A stretch of DNA of 64,000 nucleotides from Bin5 sp009843665. Its GTDB lineage: Bacteria; Chloroflexota; Anaerolineae; Caldilineales; Caldilineaceae. The translations under genes were made by a program, and so were the position numbers. The stretch spans positions 2,046,001 to 2,110,000 of the forward strand of contig OZ244818.1 of the NCBI GenBank assembly GCA_965220285.1. Direction: 5' to 3'. A model generated the notes under the pieces. The model was not told the origin of the DNA and made no database searches. It saw only the letters and a list, made by a program, of their open reading frames with translations. Below are positions 1 through 7,247 of this stretch, in pieces; the stretch's first letter is position 1, and the number at the start of each line of letters is the position of its first letter.

Positions 1-2
1 AG

Positions 3-59
3 GCGCATGACGAGCTGCGGCGCAAGCTGGCTTTGCGGCGGGCGGGGGAACTGCAGTGA
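3..59 (+). CDS. C-terminal tail of an unidentified gene (cut by window start)
   Basis: Frame 3 reads an 18-residue charged tail (AHDELRRKLALRRAGELQ) to a TGA, and a GTCAGTGG repeat tract starts immediately after the stop, as it does after argB and argD further on. Too little remains to name the product. The call rests on codon quality and on the repeat-after-stop pattern only. Confidence 0.3.
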   Translation, partial: AHDELRRKLALRRAGELQ

Positions 60-88
60 TCAGTGGTCAGTGGCTAGTGGTCAGTGGG
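57..88. repeat. AGTGGTCAGTGG-type tandem tract
   Basis: Short tract of imperfect GTCAGTGG units directly after a probable stop codon. The same units recur at about 615-650, 18545-18580, 22553-22586, 23898-23924, 47598-47615, 58680-58712 and 61145-61175, nearly always in the first bases after a gene or after the GC-hairpin repeat. Confidence 0.7.
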
Positions 89-286
89 GACCCTATTGGC
101 CTCGAACAGCGAGCGAAACAGCAGTTCGACGACTGAGTCACCCTCACGGAGTAGCTTAACATCCGTTTCCAAAATAACCAGACCGTTGCTCACTATGCTG
201 CACTGTCTTGCCTGAGCTTGCAGTCGCACAGACGCGAGCATAGTGCGGGGCAGGTCAGTTTGCGAACCATGTTCCTTTTCTCTTGC

Positions 287-650
287 CCATATTGGTAACT
301 ACTAAGCCATGTTCTGTGTGTGCTGTGTGCGGTCTGCCTGGGGGGAATGTACCGTCAGTATTCTGTAGCGGGCTCTCGATGGTCATGGTGGTGAACGTTG
401 GGCATATATGGGCGTGGCCTCGCCTGTCTTGCCTGCGCTGGCACATACTCGGAATCTGCCAAGACGCGGGGTTGGGGGGGGAGCCCGGCCGCAGCGGGTC
501 GTCAAGGTCATATTGCCGCACACTGGCTGCGGCGGGGGGTTTTAGGAGAGGGGGCGTTGCGGGGGCGGAGCCCCCGCACAAGGGAGGGCCGAATAGGCCC
601 GACCGCCCATAACTGCAGTGGTCAGTGATCAGTAGTCAGTGGTCAGTGAA
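287..650. repeat. Dispersed repeat, long copy A, with GC-hairpin core
   Basis: About 360 bp that align along most of their length with 60825-61190. The most conserved part is 551-610: a perfect hairpin GCGGGGGCGGAGCCCCCGC at 559-577, then a second hairpin GGGCC-GAATA-GGCCC at 586-600, then CGACCGCCCA and a GTCAGT tract. Short copies of the same core lie at 18482-18540 and 47534-47592. Open frames across it on both strands have no recognisable product, so 60-766 holds no gene I can support. The stretch 678-710 matches the left half of the hairpin at 15348-15393. Confidence 0.85.
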
Positions 651-766
651 AGCAGCGGTTGAAGAAGGGCAGGAGCGAAGAGGAGAGAGATAACTTCGTT
701 AGCTTGGGTCAGCGTCGCGAACTGACTGTGGCTGAGTAGTGATGTTTTCTTATTCCCAAATGCAGT

Positions 767-1924
767 TTACTGGCGTTTGCGGGTCCATTCGGTTTTGGCG
801 GTCTTCTGGCTAACGGCAGCGGGGCGCGTTTCGGCGACGACACAGGCTTCCAACTGCGTGCGGAGGGCCTCAACATCCAGCCCGCCTTGCGAGGCGATCA
901 TCACAATCTGCGTGCGGGGCGGCTCATCGCCCCATTCGCCGGCCAGCGTCAGGCTGGCGCGTTTGCCCACCATTTGCAGAATCATCCTGTTGTCCGGCAT
1001 TTCATGGAGCTGGATCACACCTTTGGCGCGGTAGATGGTATTGGGCAGGTCCTCGAACATACCACGTAGTGCTCTCAACGACAGCGGTTTGTCCGCCGTC
1101 CAACTCCAGGTGCTGAATACCAACGTATGGTCGGTATGTTCATGGTGGTGGTTTTCGGCAGCATGATCGTGATCGTGCTCCTCGTCCACGCCATGCACAT
1201 GCACATCGCGCTGGGTACGCCGAAGCAGGCGTTCCGGTGCATACCTACCCACACCGAGCACCAGCTCCAGCGGCACCTGTCCGTAAGTCACTTCCAGAAT
1301 GCGCGCTTCCTGCACGTTGGGTCGAACCAGATCGGTCTGGATGTCGACTACGTTGAGAGACACCTTTCTCATCTTCATTCTGGGCACAATGCGCCGCATC
1401 AGATCGGTCTTGATGTCTTCCAGTTCCTCTGCTTTGACCAGATCGACTTTATTCAGTACCACGATGTCGGCGGCGGCGATCTGATCCAGCGCCAGCCCGG
1501 AGTTCTCTTCATCCAGTGTCAGGATATTATCGGCATCGACGACGACCAGAATGCTGTCGAGACGCACCAACGGTTTGATGTCAGGGTGCAGGAAGGTATT
1601 GGCGACAGCGACAGGATCGGATACACCGCTGGTCTCGACGATGATGTATTCCGGGGGGTCCTGCCGCCGCAGCAGTTTGAGGGTTTCCTTCAGCAAGTCG
1701 CCGCGAATCGTGCAGCAGATGCAGCCGTTGGACAGATTGACGGATTCGCCTTCGACACCGACGACTAACTGGGCGTCGATGTTTATGGCGCCAAAGTCGT
1801 TCACCAGCGCCGCGATCTTCAGACCGTGATCACCGTGCAGGATGTGGTTAAGCAGGGTGGTCTTGCCTGCGCCGAGAAAGCCGCTGAGAATGGTGATTGG
1901 CACCGGGAAACCAGGGTTCGCCAT
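767..1924 (-). CDS. COG0523 (CobW/ZagA-type) zinc metallochaperone GTPase 1
   Basis: A 385-residue cytoplasmic GTPase of the G3E/COG0523 family, which delivers metal, often zinc, to client proteins. Visible marks are the P-loop GFLGAGKTT near residue 15, the family metal motif CICC (in NGCICCTIRGD), ETSGVSDP, NKVD for guanine recognition, and a His-rich tract (HDHDHAAENHHHEHTDH) before the C-terminal CobW domain. It starts 26 bp after its paralogue (1951-3042), probably as one transcript. The zur-znu context points to zinc allocation under starvation; cobalt or nitrile-hydratase roles, also known for the family, are less likely here. Confidence 0.93.
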   Translation of the reverse strand: MANPGFPVPITILSGFLGAGKTTLLNHILHGDHGLKIAALVNDFGAINIDAQLVVGVEGESVNLSNGCICCTIRGDLLKETLKLLRRQDPPEYIIVETSGVSDPVAVANTFLHPDIKPLVRLDSILVVVDADNILTLDEENSGLALDQIAAADIVVLNKVDLVKAEELEDIKTDLMRRIVPRMKMRKVSLNVVDIQTDLVRPNVQEARILEVTYGQVPLELVLGVGRYAPERLLRRTQRDVHVHGVDEEHDHDHAAENHHHEHTDHTLVFSTWSWTADKPLSLRALRGMFEDLPNTIYRAKGVIQLHEMPDNRMILQMVGKRASLTLAGEWGDEPPRTQIVMIASQGGLDVEALRTQLEACVVAETRPAAVSQKTAKTEWTRKRQ

Positions 1925-1950
1925 AGCAGGTGTTCCGCCTCAATCGGGAT

Positions 1951-3042
1951 TTATGATGTGCCGGGCAGCCGGTGGCGCAGCCATTCTATGACGGTGCGCG
2001 TGATATATTCCCGTTCTGATTTGGGGGCATTGACTGCCAGACAGGATTCCATGCGCTGGTTCAGATCATCCCCGTCAACACTCCCCTCTGCGCCAATGAC
2101 GACGAGCTGCGAGTGCGGCGCAGAATTTTCCCAACCATCCTGCGTTAAGGTCAGGCTAGCGCGTCTGCCTACTACGTGCAAAACGCCTTTTTGGTCGGCG
2201 GCATCGGCCAGAAAGAAAATGCCTTTGGCGCGATAGATCGTTTCGGGCAGGCGGTTGACCATCCGTTGCAAGGCGCGAAACGAGACAGGCTGCGAACTGC
2301 GCCAGCTCCAGGTGCTGAAAACCAGCGTGTGGTCTGTATGTTGGTGGTGATGTTCGCTGTCCTCATGCTCATGTTCTTCATCTTCGGCATGAACATGAAT
2401 ATCGTGCGGCTGGCGGCTTGCCAGACGCTCGATTTCAAATTGACCCACATTGAGCAGCAGTTCAAGCGGCACATCGGCGTGGGTTGTTTCGATGATGCGT
2501 GCCTGGGGGACGATTTGCCGGATGAAATCCCGCACCGATTGAAGCTGTACCTCATTCACCAGATCGATTTTATTGAGGATGACGATATCGGCCATGCCGA
2601 TTTGATGGATGGACAGCACCTCATGGCGCTTGTCGAGGCTCAGGATCTGTTCGGCATCGATCACGGTCAGGATGCTGTCGATCTGCACGCGCTGGATCGC
2701 TCGAAACGTTTGGGCGACTTCGAGTGGATCTGAGACGCCACTGGTTTCAACCAGAATATATTCGGGTGGCTGTGGACGCCGGACCAGGTCGCGTGTGGCT
2801 TTGAGAAAGTCGCCGCGGATGGTGCAGCAGATGCAGCCGTTGGCAAGGCTGATGGTGTCTTCCTCCATACCCACAACGAGTTGCGTATCGATATTGATGG
2901 CTCCAAAGTCATTCACCAGCACAGCTACGCGCAGGCCGTGCTCGGCATGAAGAATGCGGTTGAGCAGCGTGGTTTTCCCAGAGCCCAAAAATCCGGTAAT
3001 GATGGTCACGGGAATGGGTTGGCGATCAGATTTTGGGTTCAA
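1951..3042 (-). CDS. COG0523 (CobW/ZagA-type) zinc metallochaperone GTPase 2
   Basis: A 363-residue paralogue of the next gene downstream, with P-loop GFLGSGKTT, CICC metal motif, ETSGVSDP, NKID and a His-rich segment (EDEEHEHEDSEHHHQH) leading into the CobW C-terminal domain. The only start that keeps the beta-strand before the P-loop is a TTG at 3042, because the in-frame upstream region has no ATG or GTG before a stop; its ribosome site is weak. The tandem paralogues suggest two clients or two affinities. Neighbouring zinc uptake genes suggest, but do not prove, Zur control. Confidence 0.92.
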   Translation of the reverse strand: MNPKSDRQPIPVTIITGFLGSGKTTLLNRILHAEHGLRVAVLVNDFGAINIDTQLVVGMEEDTISLANGCICCTIRGDFLKATRDLVRRPQPPEYILVETSGVSDPLEVAQTFRAIQRVQIDSILTVIDAEQILSLDKRHEVLSIHQIGMADIVILNKIDLVNEVQLQSVRDFIRQIVPQARIIETTHADVPLELLLNVGQFEIERLASRQPHDIHVHAEDEEHEHEDSEHHHQHTDHTLVFSTWSWRSSQPVSFRALQRMVNRLPETIYRAKGIFFLADAADQKGVLHVVGRRASLTLTQDGWENSAPHSQLVVIGAEGSVDGDDLNQRMESCLAVNAPKSEREYITRTVIEWLRHRLPGTS

Positions 3043-3494
3043 TACATACTCGCTTTCATTTTCATCTTGCTAATCCAGTTGATACTCAGCGGGGTGAGCA
3101 GACCGGCGGGCATCAGAGCCCCGATAGCCGGTTACAACTTTTCGCCTGCGCGACCTGTCGGTGATCCGCCGCACAGACTGGTCCAGCCAATAGGTTAGTA
3201 TGGGGCCGTAGAAAGGGGAAAGGCGGCCAAGAGGAGACATACGCCGGAGCAGGTGATCAACAGGCACGGAGAGGCTGGGGCGGCAATAGGCGAGGGCGAC
3301 GGACCGGCGGGGATGGCGGTGCAGATTGATGTCGGCCAGGACATTCATGGCGCCATAGTCGAAATTGACGCCAGCAGATCTGATCAGGTGGCTACACTAG
3401 ATCTGCCTTTGGAGGAGAGAGTTAAAAGGAGTGAGGAGAGAGAGGGATCTCTCGCCCCTCACTTCCTTTGTAATTTACTCTCCTGCTTTTCTTC
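3043..3494. other. Intergenic gap between znuA1 and the COG0523 pair
   Basis: No convincing gene. A minus-strand open frame (about 3073-3396) begins with VNFDYGAMNVLADI, which loosely recalls the COG0523 motif VNDFGAINIDAQLV, so it might be a decayed third copy, but the rest has no family features. The left part may carry the promoter of the GTPase pair; the right part holds the hairpin at 3425-3469. Confidence 0.4.
3425..3469 (-). terminator. Hairpin after znuA1, terminator-like
   Basis: Long imperfect inverted repeat (arms AAAGGAGTGAGG... and ...CCTCACTTCCTTT) starting 26 bp after the znuA1 stop on the minus strand, followed in that direction by a short T-run. It belongs to a hairpin family with arms GAGGAGTGAGAGA / TCTCTCACTCCTC also seen at 15348-15393 and 54727-54758. 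Confidence 0.6.
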
Positions 3495-4892
3495 TTATTC
3501 GCTGTCGGGCACGTTGCCGACCTCTACGCCATCCATGAGGGAGGGGTCGCCTCCCAGCGCAGCCGCCAGCGTCCTCATGTTTTGTACCATCATGCCGATG
3601 TAGGTGTGCTCAGGGTCATCGGGCTCGCCGGGCAGGCCGTCGTCCAGCAGTGTGCTTACGGTAACGCCGGTCTCGGACGCGATCTGGTCGATCACGTCAG
3701 CGGGGAAGAGGATTGAGCCAAAGATGGCGGGCACGCCTTCTTCGCGCAGCTGGTCGATCAGCGCGGCCACCTCCTTTGCAGACGGCTGGGACGTGTCATT
3801 GGGCTGGATGGCGCCGATGACGGTGTAGCCGTAGCGGATGGCAAAGTAGCCGAACGAGTCGTGGTAGGTGAGCAGCCGGCGGTTCGATTCAGGGATGGTT
3901 GCCGTCGCGGCCTGGATGGCTTCATCGAGAGCCAGCAGGCGGGCAGTGTATTCGTTAAAGTTGCTCTCGTAGTAGTCCCTGTTGTCCGGATCGTGTTCCG
4001 CCAGGGTCACAAAGATGACTTTGGCGTAGCGGATGGCGAAGTTCGGATCTAGCAACAGGTGGGGGTCGGGCTCGCCTTCTTCGCCTTCGTGGTCGTCCTC
4101 TTCGGCGTGGCCGTGTTCGTCGTCTTCGTCGTGGTCGTCCTCTTCGGCGTGGCCATGCTCGTCGTCATCGTCGTCGTGGCCTTCCTCATCGGCGTGACCG
4201 TGCTCGTCGTCGTCGTCGTGGTGGCCTTCCTCATCGGCGTGACCGTGCTCGTCGTCGTCGTCGTGGCCTTCTTCTTCGTCGTGGCCATGCTCGTCGTCGT
4301 CTTCGTGGTCATCCTCATCGGCGTGGCCATGCTCGTCGTCGTCTTCGTCGTGGCCTTCTTCTTCGTCGTGGCCATGCTCGTCGTCGTCTTCGTCGTGGTC
4401 TTCCTCTTCGGCGTGGCCATGCTCGTCGTCTTCTTCGTCGTGGCCATGCTCGTCGTCTTCGTGATCGTCCATTTCGGCGTGGCCATGATGGTGTTCGATT
4501 CCATAGATAAGCTCATCGGGACTGGCAACTACTGCTGCCAGCTCGATGAGTTTTGCCCCATCCTTCAGGTTGGCTTCGGCCAACCTCTGTGTTGTCTCAT
4601 CGAGGTGCATGCCGTTGACAAAGATCAGGTCGGCCTGCGCCAGTTTCACGGCATCGGAGGGCCTGGGCTCGAAGGTATGGGGGTCGGTGCCGGGCGGCAT
4701 GATGGCATCGAGGTCGATGCGATCGCCGCCAATGTTGTAGACGATATTTGCAAGCGGAAGAATTGAAACGACAACGCGTGGGCGCTCTTCCTCGGTGGGG
4801 GCGGCAGTCGTTCCCGGCGCGATTGGGGTGCAGGCGGCGATGAGGAACAGGATTGCCAGGAGCGAGGAAAGAGTTCGGAGTGAGTGATGCAT
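3495..4892 (-). CDS. znuA: Zinc ABC transporter substrate-binding lipoprotein with giant His/Asp loop
   Basis: A 465-residue ZnuA-type (cluster A-I) metal-binding protein. The start at 4892 gives a lipoprotein signal (LAILFLIAAC, Cys21) and a GAAAGGG ribosome site; an earlier in-frame Met would disrupt the signal. Ligand motifs are DPH (His72), DPHLLLDP (His278), the YHDSFGY histidine and a C-terminal Asp region. Residues 134-275 form a hyper-expanded acidic His loop with nine EHGH units; typical ZnuA loops are a few tens of residues. At DNA level the loop (about 4070-4500) is a GTC/TCG-rich minisatellite. The gene lies 50 bp after zur in the same direction and has no permease of its own, so it probably feeds znuBC upstream. 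Confidence 0.93.
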   Translation of the reverse strand: MHHSLRTLSSLLAILFLIAACTPIAPGTTAAPTEEERPRVVVSILPLANIVYNIGGDRIDLDAIMPPGTDPHTFEPRPSDAVKLAQADLIFVNGMHLDETTQRLAEANLKDGAKLIELAAVVASPDELIYGIEHHHGHAEMDDHEDDEHGHDEEDDEHGHAEEEDHDEDDDEHGHDEEEGHDEDDDEHGHADEDDHEDDDEHGHDEEEGHDDDDEHGHADEEGHHDDDDEHGHADEEGHDDDDDEHGHAEEDDHDEDDEHGHAEEDDHEGEEGEPDPHLLLDPNFAIRYAKVIFVTLAEHDPDNRDYYESNFNEYTARLLALDEAIQAATATIPESNRRLLTYHDSFGYFAIRYGYTVIGAIQPNDTSQPSAKEVAALIDQLREEGVPAIFGSILFPADVIDQIASETGVTVSTLLDDGLPGEPDDPEHTYIGMMVQNMRTLAAALGGDPSLMDGVEVGNVPDSE

Positions 4893-4942
4893 CTGCGGGT
4901 GCCCTTTCGCCGGATAGGCGCTGTGTGCCCCCACAATTGGCG

Positions 4943-5380
4943 TCAGGCGCCGGCAGAGCTACGGCAGTCGGTGCATTGCCCGAAGAATGAGACATGACTT
5001 ACGTCGATCTCAAAGTCATATTGGGCGTCCATCGCCCGGCGAAAGGACCGCAAGACGCTGTGGGGCAGCTCAAGCAGGCTGTCGCAGGTGCGGCAGACGA
5101 GGTGGTGATGCGGCTCGGGGCCGGCCAGTTCGTAGGCAAGACGGCCATCGGCCATATGCACCATCGCCAGGATGCGCTGTTCTGTCAGGAAATGCAGAAC
5201 CCGGTAGACGGTGGCCCGGCTCAACGTGGGAGCAGTGCGGTGTACGTGGTCGTACACGGCTTCGGGCGTGACATGGTCACCGAGCTGACAGACGGCGTCG
5301 AGGATGAGCTGGCGTTGGGGTGTAACCCGGTAGCCGGATTTGCGTAACTGTCGATTGATCTCTGTCGTATTGTGGGACAT
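4943..5380 (-). CDS. zur: Fur-family zinc uptake regulator
   Basis: A 145-residue Fur-type repressor: N-terminal winged helix (VTPQRQLILDAV...SRATVYRVLHFL), His cluster PHHHLVCRTC and a second Cys pair CTDC that form the structural zinc site. I place the start at ATG 5380 (MSHNTTE), not at the in-frame ATG 5428, because the latter would put the dyad operator at 5394-5411 inside the coding region. It is followed by znuA1 and preceded on the same strand by znuBC, so a zinc sensor (Zur) is far more likely than Fur or PerR. The dyad just upstream suggests autoregulation. Confidence 0.93.
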   Translation of the reverse strand: MSHNTTEINRQLRKSGYRVTPQRQLILDAVCQLGDHVTPEAVYDHVHRTAPTLSRATVYRVLHFLTEQRILAMVHMADGRLAYELAGPEPHHHLVCRTCDSLLELPHSVLRSFRRAMDAQYDFEIDVSHVSFFGQCTDCRSSAGA

Positions 5381-5615
5381 GATAATTTTGTTTGTTGCAA
5401 GATTTCGCAACGGAACACAGCTTAGCACCGGCCGACGGCGGTGTCAACACCAGTTTTCCGGCAACTGCTTACTCGCTTCCAAGCTACTCCAGTTGACTGT
5501 ACCATCTTGGCGGCGAGACAGAAAATCGCCACGTGTTCCACAGAACTCCTGCATCGAGGCGCGTCTGCTGCTGACCGGATTTACTCCGTGTCCGGCACGT
5601 CGCGGAGGTGTCGAT
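5360..5615. repeat. Duplicated zur upstream region, copy 1
   Basis: About 255 bp covering the first zur codons, the operator and some 200 bp beyond it, which align with 9655-9905. Shared landmarks include ACTGTACCATCTTG, GAGACAGAAAATC, ATCGAGGCGCGTCTGCTGC and TTTACTCCGTGTCCGGCACG. It fills the gap between zur and znuB. Confidence 0.8.
5394..5411. promoter_or_regulatory. Candidate Zur operator, copy 1
   Basis: Imperfect dyad GTTGCAAGATTTCGCAAC, 14 bp upstream of the zur start. The corresponding place before the second zinc-binding protein (9688-9705) holds a perfect version of the same dyad. Size and symmetry fit a Fur-family operator, but the bases differ from the classical proteobacterial and actinobacterial Zur boxes, so the assignment rests on position and conservation. 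Confidence 0.6.
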
Positions 5616-5663
5616 GCCGACGTACGGGACTCTGACGACGAGCGGCTTTCGAGAAGAGGATGT

Positions 5664-6482
5664 TCAGACGGGGGCTCTGCGCCTGAATGCGACTGCCAGT
5701 GCGAATATCGCGCTTGCTACCAGGGTCATGGCGGGACCGGCGGGCAGGTTAAAGTGGTAGGAGATGTAGAGGCCGGTCACGGCGGCCGTGGTCCCAATTG
5801 CCGCGGCCGCTATCATCATCGAGACAAAGCGTCTGACCAACAGATAGGCCGTGGCAGCAGGTGTGACCAGCATCGCCATGACCAGAATGACACCGGCCGC
5901 CTGGATTCCGATCACGATAACAAGGGCAAGCATGACCAGGAACACGTAGTCGACGATGTTGGTACGCCTACCGAGAACCTGGGCCCCCACGGGATCGAAG
6001 CTGGCGAACAACAGCCAGTGGTGCAGAGCGAACAGCCCCAGGATGACCGCCACGGTTATCCCAAGGGACACATAGATGCTGGTCGGAGATATGCCCAGGA
6101 GCTGCCCAAGGAGCAGGTCTTCCATGTCGACCCGAATCGTGGTTGAAGTCGACAGCATCACCAGTCCGAGGGCAAACATGGCTGCAAAGAGGATGCCTAT
6201 GGAGGTATCGGTACTGAGGCCCGCGCGCCGGCTCACAATCCTGACGAGCACGGCAACGGCGACGCCTGTAGGGACGGCGGCGATGGCCGGGTTGATGCCT
6301 GCGATGAACCCTAGCACCATCCCCGGCAGCACGGCGTGAGCGAGAGCGTCGCCCATGAAGGCGAGGTTCCTGGTGACGACGTAGGCGCCAACCAGGGGAC
6401 ACATCACGCCAACAAGCACCGAACCGATCAGGGCCCTCAGCATGAAGCCGTACTCAAGCGGGGCGACAAAGAACTCAATCAC
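5664..6482 (-). CDS. znuB: Zinc ABC transporter permease (ABC-3 family)
   Basis: A 272-residue integral membrane protein of the ABC-3 (ZnuB/MntB/AztB) family. It is almost wholly hydrophobic with about eight membrane segments, and has the family's early VGAYVVTRNLAFMGDALAHAVLPG coupling region (shown here only as its hallmark GDALAHAVLPG) and a late GVILVMAMLVTPAATAYLL helix pair. Its start lies 9 bp after the znuC stop on the same strand, so it is the last gene of the operon headed by the fused binding protein at 7244-9550. Zinc rather than manganese is inferred from the zur context. Confidence 0.94.
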   Translation of the reverse strand: MIEFFVAPLEYGFMLRALIGSVLVGVMCPLVGAYVVTRNLAFMGDALAHAVLPGMVLGFIAGINPAIAAVPTGVAVAVLVRIVSRRAGLSTDTSIGILFAAMFALGLVMLSTSTTIRVDMEDLLLGQLLGISPTSIYVSLGITVAVILGLFALHHWLLFASFDPVGAQVLGRRTNIVDYVFLVMLALVIVIGIQAAGVILVMAMLVTPAATAYLLVRRFVSMMIAAAAIGTTAAVTGLYISYHFNLPAGPAMTLVASAIFALAVAFRRRAPV

Positions 6483-6491
6483 GTCCTCTTG

Positions 6492-7247
6492 CTACCGTTC
6501 CCCGTCATTCGTGAGGCGCACACCGTGGGCGCCGTACAGCTGCTCCATGACCTCGGAGGTAAACACCTCGTCGGGAGGGCCGCAAGCGCACACGCGGCGG
6601 TTCAGACACAGTACCTGGTCGAAGCGTCCGGCCAGGTTGGTCAGGTCGTGGGTCGCCAGCAGGACAATGCGCCCTTCATTGCGCACTGTCTGGAGGACCT
6701 CTACCAGGCCCTCCTGGGCACCGGCGTCAACACCGCTGAAGGCCTCATCGAGGAGAAGCACACTCGCCTCCTGGGTGAGCGCCCTGGCTACGAATACCCT
6801 CTGCCTCTGCCCTCCCGAGAGCTCGGTCATCAGAGCGGAGCGATGGTCCGACAGGCCCACACGGCACAGGCAGGCGTCGACAAGCTCGCGATCTCTCTTC
6901 CCGGGACGCCGGCACCATCCCAGTCTGCAGCAGCGGCCCATCATGACAACGTCCATGGCGGTCACGGGGAAGCGCCAGTTGACGCTCTCTCGCTGAGGCA
7001 CGTAGGCCAGCGCTCCACTTCCCTTGTCCACGCGGTGAAGGGTCACCTTCCCCTGGCGAACCGGGAGGAGCCCGGCAATCGCATTGAACAGCGTGCTCTT
7101 GCCGGCTCCGTTCGGTCCTACAACGCCCATCAGCGTCCCCGCACCTACGTCGAAGGTGACGTTACTCAGGGCCTTGTGCCCATCGAACTCGACGGTCACG
7201 TCCTGAAGCGACATTCTGGCGGCGTGCGGGTAATGAGTGGTGTTCAT
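6492..7247 (-). CDS. znuC: Zinc ABC transporter ATP-binding protein
   Basis: A 251-residue ABC ATPase: Walker A GPNGAGKST, Q-loop YVPQRE, signature LSGGQRQR, Walker B VLLLDEAF, H-loop ATHD. Its ATG overlaps the stop of the preceding binding-protein gene as ATGA (7244-7247), implying translational coupling. It energises ZnuB. The unusual cysteine-rich stretch MMGRCCRLGWCRR between Q-loop and signature is not typical and could bind metal or simply be lineage-specific. Confidence 0.94.
   Translation of the reverse strand: MNTTHYPHAARMSLQDVTVEFDGHKALSNVTFDVGAGTLMGVVGPNGAGKSTLFNAIAGLLPVRQGKVTLHRVDKGSGALAYVPQRESVNWRFPVTAMDVVMMGRCCRLGWCRRPGKRDRELVDACLCRVGLSDHRSALMTELSGGQRQRVFVARALTQEASVLLLDEAFSGVDAGAQEGLVEVLQTVRNEGRIVLLATHDLTNLAGRFDQVLCLNRRVCACGPPDEVFTSEVMEQLYGAHGVRLTNDGER

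Noticed and set aside
57..88. GTCAGTGG tracts as a CRISPR array
   Set aside because: Units are about 8 bp, contiguous and without unique spacers; no cas genes nearby.
255..581. Proline-rich minus-strand frame starting MCGGSAPATPP (also at 60664-61110)
   Set aside because: The two similar frames exist because the DNA is a dispersed repeat with GC hairpins; frame is not preserved in the short copies and no ribosome site is present.
3073..3396. Possible third COG0523 gene (VNFDYGAMNVLADI)
   Set aside because: Only a 14-residue resemblance; no P-loop, CICC or guanine motif. At best a remnant.
4059..4766. Val/Phe-rich plus-strand open frame that looks like a membrane protein
   Set aside because: It is the exact antisense of the His/Asp minisatellite of znuA1: GTC/TCG repeats read as Val/Val/Phe in this frame.
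5381..5428. Upstream ATG (5428) as zur start
   Set aside because: It would place the operator dyad inside the coding region, and the second copy preserves the dyad while the codons diverge.
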